DNA from: Herbaspirillum autotrophicum
GTDB lineage: Bacteria; Pseudomonadota; Gammaproteobacteria; Burkholderiales; Burkholderiaceae_D
Direction: 5' to 3'
Length of the DNA stretch: 64,000 bases
NCBI RefSeq assembly: GCF_001189915.1
Contig: NZ_LFLS01000001.1
Location: forward strand, 62,001 to 126,000
The position numbers and the translations under genes were made by a program. The notes under the pieces are model-generated. The model was not told the DNA's origin. It was given only the letters and a program-made list of their open reading frames with translations, and made no database searches. Below are positions 53,026 to 61,699 of the stretch, piece after piece. Within the stretch, counting starts at the first letter, position 1. Each line of letters begins with the position of its first letter.

Positions 53026-53973
53026 TCAATTTTCCTCGCACACCAGCAAGCCGCCGACGTGTTTGGGGATGATCTTGCGGATCTCCGGAATCACGTTGTC
53101 GCGCAAGACATCGCGCATGCGCTGCAATACCGTGTGCGCCACTTTCTCATATTCGCCGGTGCGCACGATCAGATACAGCGTGCGTTGCAGCTTGTCAGCC
53201 AGCGGCCGCACCGTAATGCCTTCCAGATGCGAGCGTGCCTGCAACAGATGCAAGGGCGTGGTGATGCCCCAGCCCATGCCGCTGGCGACCAGTCCGCACA
53301 TGACTTCCGAGGTTTCCACTTCGATTCGCTGCCGCAGTTTGATGTCGCGTTCCAGCAAGTAGCGGTCGATGCGGGAGCCGGCAGCAGAGCGGTTGCTGTA
53401 GCGGATGATCGGCAGCGCCGAATTGAGCTGGCGGACATCGACTGCTTGTTGGCCGGCCATCAACTCGGTATCTGGTGCAATCAGCAGAAACGGTTCGGTC
53501 ATCAGCGGATAGCGCACTACGCCGTCGAGTTCTTCCATCGGATCGGGGGACACCAGCAAATCCAGTTTGCGGGCGCGAAATTCCTGGGCATGGCTGGTGG
53601 AGAAGCCTTCGCCGATATACAGATTCTGGGCAAAGCGCGCCACCGTGCGAATGAATTCAGCACCGGCGGTGGCCGCAAACGAATCGACCAGCGCAATCCG
53701 CAATTCCGGAATGGTGCCGGTGGAGCGGATCGCCGCCGTCATTTGTTCGGCTTCATTGAGCATGCGTTCGGTATAGCGACGCACGATACTGCCGGCGGCA
53801 GTCAGTCGCAGCGGCCGGGTCGTGCGGTCTACCAGCACGGCACCGAATTGTTCTTCCAGTTGCCGCACCGATTGCGAAATCGCCGATTGCGTCAGGCCGA
53901 GTTCTCTGGCGGCAGTGGTCATGTTGCCGCCGGCAGAGACTGCCAGAAATGCTTTCAATCCATTCAGATCCAT
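53026..53973 (-). CDS. LysR-type transcriptional regulator
   Basis: A 315-residue regulator with a winged-helix domain (residues 1-60; LTQSAISQSVRQLEEQFGAVLV) and a periplasmic-binding-like effector domain. It lies 148 nt upstream of the amino-acid transporter operon on the same strand and is divergent from soxB (249 nt). It could control either; divergent LysR genes usually regulate the gene they face, so the sox operon is favoured. Confidence 0.9.
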   Translation of the reverse strand: MDLNGLKAFLAVSAGGNMTTAARELGLTQSAISQSVRQLEEQFGAVLVDRTTRPLRLTAAGSIVRRYTERMLNEAEQMTAAIRSTGTIPELRIALVDSFAATAGAEFIRTVARFAQNLYIGEGFSTSHAQEFRARKLDLLVSPDPMEELDGVVRYPLMTEPFLLIAPDTELMAGQQAVDVRQLNSALPIIRYSNRSAAGSRIDRYLLERDIKLRQRIEVETSEVMCGLVASGMGWGITTPLHLLQARSHLEGITVRPLADKLQRTLYLIVRTGEYEKVAHTVLQRMRDVLRDNVIPEIRKIIPKHVGGLLVCEEN

Positions 53974-54045
53974 GGCGGCTATCGGTTTTTCAATGTGGAG
54001 AAGGTGAGCCGAGTATAGGAAGCAGGGACTTTTTTTAGAACGATG

Positions 54046-54072
54046 ATTTTCAGTTTTGCTTATGCGGAAAAT
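54046..54072. promoter_or_regulatory. Possible LysR operator in the lysR-soxB interval
   Basis: ATTTTC-N15-GAAAAT dyad, midway between the divergent genes. LysR proteins bind partial dyads at such positions; identity of the regulator is inference. Confidence 0.3.
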
Positions 54073-54222
54073 TTTGGTATTTACGCGATTCCTTTCTGGT
54101 ATTGAGATTGCGCCGGTATGGATGAAGGCGGGTGCGGCACATGATTAGTATTGCTTATGCTGATGCCCATCGCTGCTTATGCCATTTGCCAGCGCCGCCT
54201 GCGGCAGGGCTTAATGCACGGC

Positions 54223-55476
54223 ATGAAATATTCTTTGTTCCAGCTGGCACGCAATGCGTTGAGCGCTCACCGGCGCTGGCCACAGGCATGGCGCGATCCG
54301 GTGCCCAAGCCGGGCTATGAAGTCATCATCATCGGTGGCGGCGGACATGGTCTGGCGACAGCGTATTACCTGGCCAAGGTGCACGGCATACGCAATATCG
54401 CGGTACTGGAAAAAGGCTGGCTCGGCGGCGGCAACACCGGTCGCAATACCACCATCATCCGTTCCAATTATCTGCTGCCGGCCAATGCCCATTTGTACGA
54501 ACATTCGCTCAAGCTGTGGGAAGGGCTGACGCAAGAACTCGACTACAACGTCATGTTCAGTCAGCGCGGCGTATTGAATCTGGCGCACAGCGATGCTCAG
54601 CGCGATGCCTATGTGCGGCGTGGCAATGCCATGCGGCTCAACGGCATTGATGCCAAATGGCTGGAGCTGGAGCAGATCCGGGCCCGCGTGCCCTTGCTCG
54701 ATACCAGTACCCGGGCGCGCTATCCGATTGTGGGTGGTTTGCTGCAAGGGCGTGCCGGCGTGGCGCGGCACGATGCCGTGGCGTGGGGTTATGCCCGCGC
54801 GGCTGACCGGCTCGGGGTCGACATCATCCAGAACTGCGCCTGCACCGGCTTGCGTGTTGTCGGCGGCAATCTGGTCGGGGTCGAGACCTCCCGCGGCTAC
54901 ATTGCTGCGCAACGGGTTGGCATTGCCGTCGCCGGCAACAGCAGCGAGGTGGCGCGCATGGCGGATCTGGCGTTGCCGATTGAAAGCCATTTACTGCAAG
55001 CCTTCGTCAGCGAGCCGGTGAAGCCGGTGATCGATTCCGTCATCACGTATGGCGCCGGTCATTTTTACATCAGTCAGTCGGATCGCGGCGAACTGGTCAT
55101 GGGCGGCGATCTGGATTTTTACAACAGCTATGCCCAGCGCGGCAATTTGCCAGCGATTGAAGAAGCGGTCAGCAGTGCCATCCAACTGTTCCCGTTTGTC
55201 AGCCGGCTGCGCATGATGCGCCATTGGGGCGGGGTAATGGATATGAGCATGGACGGCAGTCCGATCATCGGCAAGACGCCGGTGCGCAATCTGTATCTGA
55301 ACGGCGGCTGGTGCTATGGCGGCTTCAAGGCCACGCCTGGCTCCGGTTGGGTCTTTGCGCATACGATTGCCAACGACGCGCCGCATGCCTTGAACGCGGC
55401 ATTTTCACTGGAGCGCTTTGCACGCGGTGAATTGCTGGACGAACGCGGCGCCGGTCCGCATCCGGGGCACCAATAA
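54223..55476 (+). CDS. soxB: Sarcosine oxidase subunit beta
   Basis: A 417-residue flavoprotein of the DAO family. The FAD-binding Rossmann motif is VIIIGGGGHGLATAYYLA (residues 34-51). RHDAVAWGYARAAD holds His183, at the place where heterotetrameric sarcosine oxidases attach FMN covalently. The C-terminal GGWCYGGFKATPGSGWVFAH is typical of the beta subunit. It oxidises sarcosine or another N-methyl or secondary amine. The start at 54223 (MKYSLFQLARNAL) matches the family N-terminus; upstream in-frame ATGs do not. The stop shares a base with the soxD start. Confidence 0.93.
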   Translation: MKYSLFQLARNALSAHRRWPQAWRDPVPKPGYEVIIIGGGGHGLATAYYLAKVHGIRNIAVLEKGWLGGGNTGRNTTIIRSNYLLPANAHLYEHSLKLWEGLTQELDYNVMFSQRGVLNLAHSDAQRDAYVRRGNAMRLNGIDAKWLELEQIRARVPLLDTSTRARYPIVGGLLQGRAGVARHDAVAWGYARAADRLGVDIIQNCACTGLRVVGGNLVGVETSRGYIAAQRVGIAVAGNSSEVARMADLALPIESHLLQAFVSEPVKPVIDSVITYGAGHFYISQSDRGELVMGGDLDFYNSYAQRGNLPAIEEAVSSAIQLFPFVSRLRMMRHWGGVMDMSMDGSPIIGKTPVRNLYLNGGWCYGGFKATPGSGWVFAHTIANDAPHALNAAFSLERFARGELLDERGAGPHPGHQ

Positions 55477-55739
55477 TGCGATTGCTCTGTCCCTATTGCG
55501 GCTGGCGTGCGCACGAAGAATTCGACCATGCCGGTGACGCCGCAGTGGTACGTCCGCAAGACGATGCCGACCTCGCCGCATGGCATGCCTATGTGTATTT
55601 GCGCAGCAATCCCAAAGGCATCTGTCGCGAATACTGGCAGCACACGCGCGGCTGCCGCAGTTGGTTGCGCATCACGCGCGATACGTTGACGCATGAAGTC
55701 ATCGACAGCAGTTTTGCCACCGGACAGAGCGCCCCATGA
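55476..55739 (+). CDS. soxD: Sarcosine oxidase subunit delta
   Basis: An 87-residue zinc-binding subunit. The ligands known from other delta subunits are all present: Cys5 and Cys8 in CPYCG, His56 in WQHTRG and Cys60. Start and stop codons overlap soxB (TAATG) and soxA (ATGA), indicating coupled translation and correct subunit ratios. Confidence 0.94.
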   Translation: MRLLCPYCGWRAHEEFDHAGDAAVVRPQDDADLAAWHAYVYLRSNPKGICREYWQHTRGCRSWLRITRDTLTHEVIDSSFATGQSAP

Positions 55740-58700
55740 CATCGAAACATCCTGTGCAATCACATCGGCTGGCCGCCGGCGGTGTCGTCGACCGCACTAC
55801 CGTGCTGCATTTTCGCTTCAATGGCAAAGCCTATACTGGTCATGCCGGTGATACGCTGGCCTCGGCCTTGCTCGCCAATGGCGTGCGGCTGATGGCGCGC
55901 AGCTTCAAATATCACCGGCCGCGCGGCGTGCTCAGTGCCGGCCCGGAAGAACCGAATGCACTGGTGCAGCTTGGCACCGGCGCGGCGACCGAACCGAATA
56001 CCCGGGCCACCATGATCAGTCTGTTTGATGGTCTCGACGCCAGCAGCCAGAATTGCTGGCCTTCGCTGCGGTTTGATGTGCAAGCCATCAACGATTACTT
56101 GTCACCGCTGATGCCGGCCGGGTTTTATTACAAGACCTTCAAATGGCCGGGCAGTGCCTGGCATGCCTATGAACGCATCATCCGCCGCGCGGCCGGCATG
56201 GGCCGGGCGCCGCAAGCCGATGACCCGGATCGCTATCAACAGCGGCACGCGCATGTCGATATTCTGATTGCCGGCGGCGGTGCGGCAGGCATTGCCGCTG
56301 CGCTCAGTGCCGCCCGCAGCGGCCTACGGGTGATGCTGGCCGATGAACGAGCGGCCTGGGGCGGGTTGTCGTTTGATCCGCGCGCCACGATTGACGGTGT
56401 GGCCGTGGCGGCATGGGTGCGACAGGCGTTGGCGCACTTGCAGGCGTTGCCGAACGTGACGCTGTTGCCGCGCACCACCGTCTTCGGCTATTACGATCAC
56501 AACCGGCTGGCATTGGTCGAACGTCATGCGGAAGTCGCCGGTGGCACCGGCCAGGTGCGGCAGTGCCTGTGGCAAGTCACGGCGCAACAAGTGATCCTCG
56601 CCACCGGCGCAATCGAACAGCCGCTGGCCTTTGGCAATAATGATTTGCCCGGTATTTATCTGGCCGCAGCAGCGCGCGCTTATGTCTTGCAATATGGCGT
56701 GCGTCTGGCCGAACGTTGCCTGGTATATGGCAATCACGATGCCGCGCTGGATGCCGCACTCGATCTGCATGACGCTGGCATTGCGGTAGCGGCTTATGTT
56801 GATGTGCGGGCGCAGGCGCTTATCGCGCCGCAGCGCGTGCAGGCGTTGCAGGCACGCGGCATCACGTTGCATGCGGCCAGCGTGATTACCCATGCGCTCG
56901 GTCGCCGTGGTGTCAAGGGCGCATGGTTGCGCGATGAGCAAGGACGTAGCCAGCGCATTGCCTGCGATGCCATTGCCATGTCGGGCGGTTGGGCGCCAGC
57001 GGTGCATTTGCATTCGCAATCGGGCGGCAAGCTGGAATACCGGCCGCAACTGGCGGCATTTGTGCCGGCGCAGGTCAAGCAAGCTACCTGCTCGGCCGGC
57101 GCAGCGCGTGGCATATTCAGCTTGCAGGCAATATTGCATGATGGCTTTGCCGCTGCTGCCGATACGCTTGCCGCGCTGGGTCGGCCAGCCTTGCCGGCGT
57201 TGTCGGTGACGGTGCAAGGAGAGCTGGCACAGAATCATGCGGTGCAAATAACGCTGCCGGCGGAACCCATGCGCGGCAAGTGCTTCATCGATTTTCAGGC
57301 AGATGTGACCGCGGCCGATATCGGTCTGGCGGTGCGCGAAAATTATCGTTCGGTCGAGCATCTGAAGCGTTACACCACGCTTGGCATGGGTACCGATCAG
57401 GGCAAGACCTCCAATCTGAATGGTCTGGGTTTGCTGGCGCGGCAACGCGCAGAAACGGTGCCGGCAGTCGGCACTACGACCTTCAGGCCACCCTATACGC
57501 CGGTGACGCTGGGCTTGCTGGCCGGTGCCGCCATTGGCGAGCGGGCCGTGGCACGGCGCCTGTCGCCGCTGCATGCCGGACATCAGCAATACGGCGCGAG
57601 CTTCGTGCAACTGGGGGCGTGGTTGCGACCGGCGGCGTATCCGCAAGCGGGTGAAGATGTGGTCGCCGCCGCGCAGCGCGAGGCCGCAGTGGTGCGCAGT
57701 GCGGTGGGTCTGGCCGATATTTCGACCATCGGCAAGATTGATGTGCAGGGTCCGGACGCGCAACTGTTCCTGGATCGCGTGTATAGCAACGACGTGTTGA
57801 AGCTGGCGGTGGGCAAGGCCCGTTACGGATTGTTGTTGCGCGAAGATGGCATCATTCTCGATGACGGCAGTATTGCCCGCCTGGGGAAACAACACTATCT
57901 GCTGACCACGACCACGGTGCATGCCGGCAAAGTCTTGTCGCATCTGGAGTATTTGCTGGCAACGGTATGGCCGGCATTGCGGGTGCGCGTGACATCACTG
58001 ACCGAGCAACTGGCGCATTTCGTGCTGGCCGGCCCGCATAGTCGCCAGTTGCTGGCGCAAGTACTGCAACTGGCGCTGGATGACGCGGTGTTGCCGCCGC
58101 TCGGGGTAGTGCAAACCAACTGGCAGGGCATGCCGCTGACATTGTGCAGGCTCAGTTTTTCCGGTGAGACCGCTTATGAATTGCTGTTGCCGGCGGCGTA
58201 TGCCACGGCTTGCTGGCAGCGCTTGCAACAAGCGGGACAGGCGTTCGGTTTGCGTCCCTATGGTGCCGATGCCATCGCCATTTTGCGCATCGAAGCCGGC
58301 CATGTCGCCGGTCCCGAACTTGATGGCCGCAGCACGCCGGGCGATCTGGGTTTGCAAAAAATGGCGTCTAAAGAGCGCCCCTTCGTCGGTCGTCGTCTGT
58401 TGCAGCGTCCGGGCTTGCAGGATCCGCTGCGTCCGGTACTGGTCGGTGTGCTCAGTGTCGATCCGCAAGCGCGGTTGCGACCGGGCGCGGCTTTGCTGGC
58501 GGCAGACGGCAATACCAATCTGGGCTGGATTTCATCTGCCGCCTGGAGTCCGCATCTGCGGCGTTCGATTGCCCTGGCATTTGTGCGCGGTGGTCTGGTG
58601 CACGCCGGGCAAACCTTGACGGCGGCTTCGCCGTTGCATGGCGAAGCAATTGCCGTGACCATCGTCGCGCCACGTTTCATCGCCAGTCCGGCATCCGCCC

Positions 58701-59329
58701 CGGCTCTGGTGGATACGGCTGCTGTCGCGGCACCGGCGCCGCTCACGTTGGCGGCGTCGCCGGCATCAGTGCCCGCGCACAGTGCAGTGATGTGCAGCCT
58801 GCGCACCTATCCGGTGGCGTTGCAGATTGCCGCGTTCGGACCTGACGAACCAACGCAGGCGGCAGTGCGCGAGGGCTTGCAGCGCCTGACCGGCATCGCC
58901 ACGCCGGGACCCAATCGCAGTGCCGGCTACGGCCACCGGCAACTTCTTGCTACCGGTCCCGGGCGTTGGTTGCTGTTGTCTGCCGACGCCGGTGATGCCG
59001 GGTTGGCGACCGATGCTGCGGCGGAACTGCTGGCGGTCGCGGCCGTCACCGATGCTGCCGGCGGTTTGCTGAACCTGCTGCATTTACCGCAGGCCCATGC
59101 CATCGCTGCCTTGAGTACCTGCTGCGGACTCGATCTGTCACCGACGGCCTTTGCCGTCGGCGATTGTCGCGCCACGGCGATTCACGGCATGCCGGTGCTG
59201 TTGTGGCGACGGGCAGCGGATGACGGTGTTGAACTGATCGTCGGTCGCAGTCTGCTGGCCAGTCTGGCGGACTGGCTGGCGGCCAGCGTCGGCACTGATG
59301 CCGGGGCGGAAGAAACGCTTGCACATTAA
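55736..59329 (+). CDS. soxA: Sarcosine oxidase alpha-gamma fusion (SoxA-SoxG)
   Basis: A 1197-residue protein. N-terminal ferredoxin-like segment (about residues 25-105, AGDTLASALLANGVRLMARS), then FAD/NAD-binding domain with IAGGGAAGIAAALSAARSG (about residues 177-195), then the C-terminal GcvT-like tetrahydrofolate domain from about residue 655 (LADISTIGKIDVQGPDAQLF) to about 980. A normal SoxA (about 1000 residues) ends there. After an Ala/Pro-rich linker (about 980-1010) a full gamma-subunit-like domain follows, with GLDLSPTAF, MPVLLWRRAADDG and LIVGRSLLASLADWL at its C-terminus. No separate soxG gene is present. THF accepts the one-carbon unit from the methyl group. glyA, purU and folD, often beside sox genes, are absent. 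Confidence 0.93.
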   Translation: MTSKHPVQSHRLAAGGVVDRTTVLHFRFNGKAYTGHAGDTLASALLANGVRLMARSFKYHRPRGVLSAGPEEPNALVQLGTGAATEPNTRATMISLFDGLDASSQNCWPSLRFDVQAINDYLSPLMPAGFYYKTFKWPGSAWHAYERIIRRAAGMGRAPQADDPDRYQQRHAHVDILIAGGGAAGIAAALSAARSGLRVMLADERAAWGGLSFDPRATIDGVAVAAWVRQALAHLQALPNVTLLPRTTVFGYYDHNRLALVERHAEVAGGTGQVRQCLWQVTAQQVILATGAIEQPLAFGNNDLPGIYLAAAARAYVLQYGVRLAERCLVYGNHDAALDAALDLHDAGIAVAAYVDVRAQALIAPQRVQALQARGITLHAASVITHALGRRGVKGAWLRDEQGRSQRIACDAIAMSGGWAPAVHLHSQSGGKLEYRPQLAAFVPAQVKQATCSAGAARGIFSLQAILHDGFAAAADTLAALGRPALPALSVTVQGELAQNHAVQITLPAEPMRGKCFIDFQADVTAADIGLAVRENYRSVEHLKRYTTLGMGTDQGKTSNLNGLGLLARQRAETVPAVGTTTFRPPYTPVTLGLLAGAAIGERAVARRLSPLHAGHQQYGASFVQLGAWLRPAAYPQAGEDVVAAAQREAAVVRSAVGLADISTIGKIDVQGPDAQLFLDRVYSNDVLKLAVGKARYGLLLREDGIILDDGSIARLGKQHYLLTTTTVHAGKVLSHLEYLLATVWPALRVRVTSLTEQLAHFVLAGPHSRQLLAQVLQLALDDAVLPPLGVVQTNWQGMPLTLCRLSFSGETAYELLLPAAYATACWQRLQQAGQAFGLRPYGADAIAILRIEAGHVAGPELDGRSTPGDLGLQKMASKERPFVGRRLLQRPGLQDPLRPVLVGVLSVDPQARLRPGAALLAADGNTNLGWISSAAWSPHLRRSIALAFVRGGLVHAGQTLTAASPLHGEAIAVTIVAPRFIASPASAPALVDTAAVAAPAPLTLAASPASVPAHSAVMCSLRTYPVALQIAAFGPDEPTQAAVREGLQRLTGIATPGPNRSAGYGHRQLLATGPGRWLLLSADAGDAGLATDAAAELLAVAAVTDAAGGLLNLLHLPQAHAIAALSTCCGLDLSPTAFAVGDCRATAIHGMPVLLWRRAADDGVELIVGRSLLASLADWLAASVGTDAGAEETLAH

Positions 59330-59348
59330 AAAACGGATATCCATATGC

Positions 59349-59362
59349 GAACAAATTTGTTC
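59349..59362. promoter_or_regulatory. 14-bp palindrome upstream of SsuA-like 3
   Basis: GAACAAATTTGTTC is a perfect palindrome 19 nt past the soxA stop and 99 nt before the next gene. It may be an operator. Confidence 0.3.
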
Positions 59363-59460
59363 TGAAATTGGCAACCGCACGTTAAAAGTAATCAACGATA
59401 TTTCATCGGCAAAAAACAAAAGACGGCCCACGCCGTCACTCACAATTTCATAGGGAAAAC

Positions 59461-60453
59461 ATGAAAAAAATCATCACTCCGGAAGTCCGTGTCGATCAAT
59501 CGCGCCGCACCGTGGTCAAGGCCGGTCTGGCAGCCGCTCTGGGCTTGAGCGCGGTTCCCTTGCTGGCGCAAAATGCCAAGGTGCTGCACATCGGTTACCA
59601 AAAATTCAATACGCTGAATATCCTCAAGGGCACCGGCAATCTGGAAAAAGCATTGGCTCCGTCCGGCGTCAAGGTTGAGTGGCATGAATTCCTCGGCGGT
59701 TCGCAATTGGTGGAAGCCCTGTATGCCGGCGCCATCGATATCGGTCACGCCTCCGATGCGGTATCGATCTTCCAGCAAGCCAGCGGCAAAGGCCTGGTGT
59801 ATCTGGCAGCGGAAAGCCCGTATCCGGGCGGCATCGGCATTCTGGTGCCGCAGAATTCCAGCATCAAGACCGTGCGCGATCTGAAGGGCAAGAAGGTTGC
59901 GGTCGGTAAAGGTTATAACGTGCAATACGCGCTGATCAAGGCGCTCGAAGCCAATGGCCTGAGCTACAGCGATATCGAACCGATCTATATCGTTACTGCG
60001 TCCGATACCATCGCCGCCTATCAGTCGGGCAGTGTCGATGCCGCCGGTTTGTGGGATCCGTTCCTGGCCGGCGCACAACTCGGCACGCCATCGCGCTTGC
60101 TGGTCGATGGTCGCGGCTTGTCCAACAACCGTACCTTCCATCTGGCCAAGCCGGAGTACGCCAAGGCGCAGCCGCAGATTCTCAAGGCCTTGTTTGCCGA
60201 ATTGAAAAAGACCAACCAATGGGCGCAGGAGCATCCGCAAGAAGTGGTGGAATTGCTGTCGCCGCAATTGAAGATCGATCCGAAAATCCTCAAGCTGGCC
60301 ACTGAGCGCCGCAGCTACGGAGTGGTTGCCGCCACGCCGGATATTGCGCAGGAACAGCAAAAACTGGCCGACACGTTTTATCAGTTGAAGTTGATTCCGC
60401 GTCCGATTCAGGTCAAGGACGCCTTCTATGACGTCAATCTGGTCAGTGCCTGA
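59461..60453 (+). CDS. Tat-exported SsuA-like ABC substrate-binding protein (SsuA-like 3)
   Basis: A 330-residue periplasmic protein. The signal peptide carries a twin-arginine motif SRRTVVKAGLAAALGLSAV (about residues 15-33), so it is probably exported by Tat. The body follows the sulfonate-binding pattern: LHIGYQKFNTLNILKGTGNL, ALYAGAIDIGHASDAVSIFQQ, VRDLKGKKVAVGKGYNVQYAL and VDAAGLWDPFLAGAQ. No permease or ATPase is nearby; the flavoprotein gene starts 58 nt downstream. Probably serves uptake of an organosulfur compound. Confidence 0.9.
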   Translation: MKKIITPEVRVDQSRRTVVKAGLAAALGLSAVPLLAQNAKVLHIGYQKFNTLNILKGTGNLEKALAPSGVKVEWHEFLGGSQLVEALYAGAIDIGHASDAVSIFQQASGKGLVYLAAESPYPGGIGILVPQNSSIKTVRDLKGKKVAVGKGYNVQYALIKALEANGLSYSDIEPIYIVTASDTIAAYQSGSVDAAGLWDPFLAGAQLGTPSRLLVDGRGLSNNRTFHLAKPEYAKAQPQILKALFAELKKTNQWAQEHPQEVVELLSPQLKIDPKILKLATERRSYGVVAATPDIAQEQQKLADTFYQLKLIPRPIQVKDAFYDVNLVSA

Positions 60454-60511
60454 ACCTTGTTTAATGCGGCCGGATTGCCTGTCGCAATCGGCCCAACGGA
60501 GAACCCAAGTC

Positions 60512-61687
60512 GTGAGTATCAAGAGTCTGGAACACATCATTGCCGGTCTGGACGGGCTGGAGCAGGAACTGGCCCGTACTGCCGTGGAGCGTGACCGTCG
60601 TGGCGGTCATGCAGCGGAACAAAAGGAGTTGCTGCGTCAGCACGGGCTGTTGCTGTTGTCGGTGCCGCGCGAGTATGGCGGTGTCGGCGCCAGCTGGCCG
60701 GAAATTCTCGACATCGTGCGGCGCATTGCCCGTGTCGACAGCGCCATGGCCCATTTGCTGGCATTTCAAACCTTGCAGATTTCGGGTGTGATTGCTTACG
60801 GTTCGCCAGAGCAGAAGCAGCGTTATCTGGGCGACACGGTCAGCCTCAATCACTGGTGGGGCAACTCCGCCAATCCTGCCGATCCACGCTTGCGTGCGAT
60901 TGAAAAGGATGGCGCACTGGTACTGCAGGGCAGCAAGGGTTTTTGTTCCGGCACGCTTGGTTCTTATCGTTTGCTGACCACGGCGATTCACGAAGCCAGT
61001 GGCAAGATGTTGATCGCGGTATTGCCGACCGATCGTGCCGGCATCACCATTCATGATGACTGGGATCCGATCGGACAGCGGCAGACCGACAGTACCTCGG
61101 TCAGCTTCGAACAGGTGGCGTTGGACTGGAGCGAGGTATTGCACCGTCCGGAATCGCTGGCGACGCCCTACCTCAGTTTGCGCGGGGTGCTGGCGCAACT
61201 GATTCTGGTGAATCTGTATCTCGGCATTGCCGAAGGGGCATTGCAGGAAGCGCGCGATTACACGTTGAATCAGGGCCGGCCGTGGTTTGCCTCGGGTGTG
61301 GAACGCGCTGCCGATGATCCGTATGTGGTGCATCGCTATGCCGAAATGCATTTGCAAATCGTCGCCGCCAGGGCCTTGGCGGATCAGGCCGGACACGTAT
61401 TGCAAACAGCGTGGCGTACCGGTCCTGATTTGAGTGCCGGGCAACGCGGCCGGACTGCATTGGCGGTAGCCGAAGCGAAGGTCTTTGCACATCGGGCAGC
61501 ACTTGCCGTAAGCCAGGAATTGTTCGACGTGTGCGGCGCCCGCGCCACCAAGGCCGGACTCGGACTGGACCGGTTCTGGCGCAATGCCCGCACCCATACC
61601 TTGCATGATCCGATTGACTACAAGTTGCGCGATATCGGCCGCTATGCGCTGGAGTTGCGTTTGCCGGAACCGACCTTGTATTCCTGA
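60512..61687 (+). CDS. Acyl-CoA-dehydrogenase-fold flavoprotein, SfnB/DszC-like
   Basis: A 391-residue protein with the acyl-CoA dehydrogenase fold but lacking the catalytic Glu of true dehydrogenases. LNHWWGNSANPADPRL and DPIGQRQTDSTSVSFEQV match the sulfur-acquisition and dibenzothiophene-monooxygenase group that uses reduced flavin and O2. GTG at 60512 is the chosen start: GGAG lies 11 nt upstream and the family similarity begins here; ATG at 60464 or 60428 would overlap or abut the preceding gene. With the Tat SsuA-like gene it forms a probable organosulfur-use pair. Confidence 0.85.
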   Translation: MSIKSLEHIIAGLDGLEQELARTAVERDRRGGHAAEQKELLRQHGLLLLSVPREYGGVGASWPEILDIVRRIARVDSAMAHLLAFQTLQISGVIAYGSPEQKQRYLGDTVSLNHWWGNSANPADPRLRAIEKDGALVLQGSKGFCSGTLGSYRLLTTAIHEASGKMLIAVLPTDRAGITIHDDWDPIGQRQTDSTSVSFEQVALDWSEVLHRPESLATPYLSLRGVLAQLILVNLYLGIAEGALQEARDYTLNQGRPWFASGVERAADDPYVVHRYAEMHLQIVAARALADQAGHVLQTAWRTGPDLSAGQRGRTALAVAEAKVFAHRAALAVSQELFDVCGARATKAGLGLDRFWRNARTHTLHDPIDYKLRDIGRYALELRLPEPTLYS

Positions 61688-61699
61688 GGCCGGAACCGG

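Noticed and set aside
56324-57943. 539-codon minus-strand frame opposite soxA
   Set aside because: Antisense shadow; repetitive Arg/His/Gln sequence.
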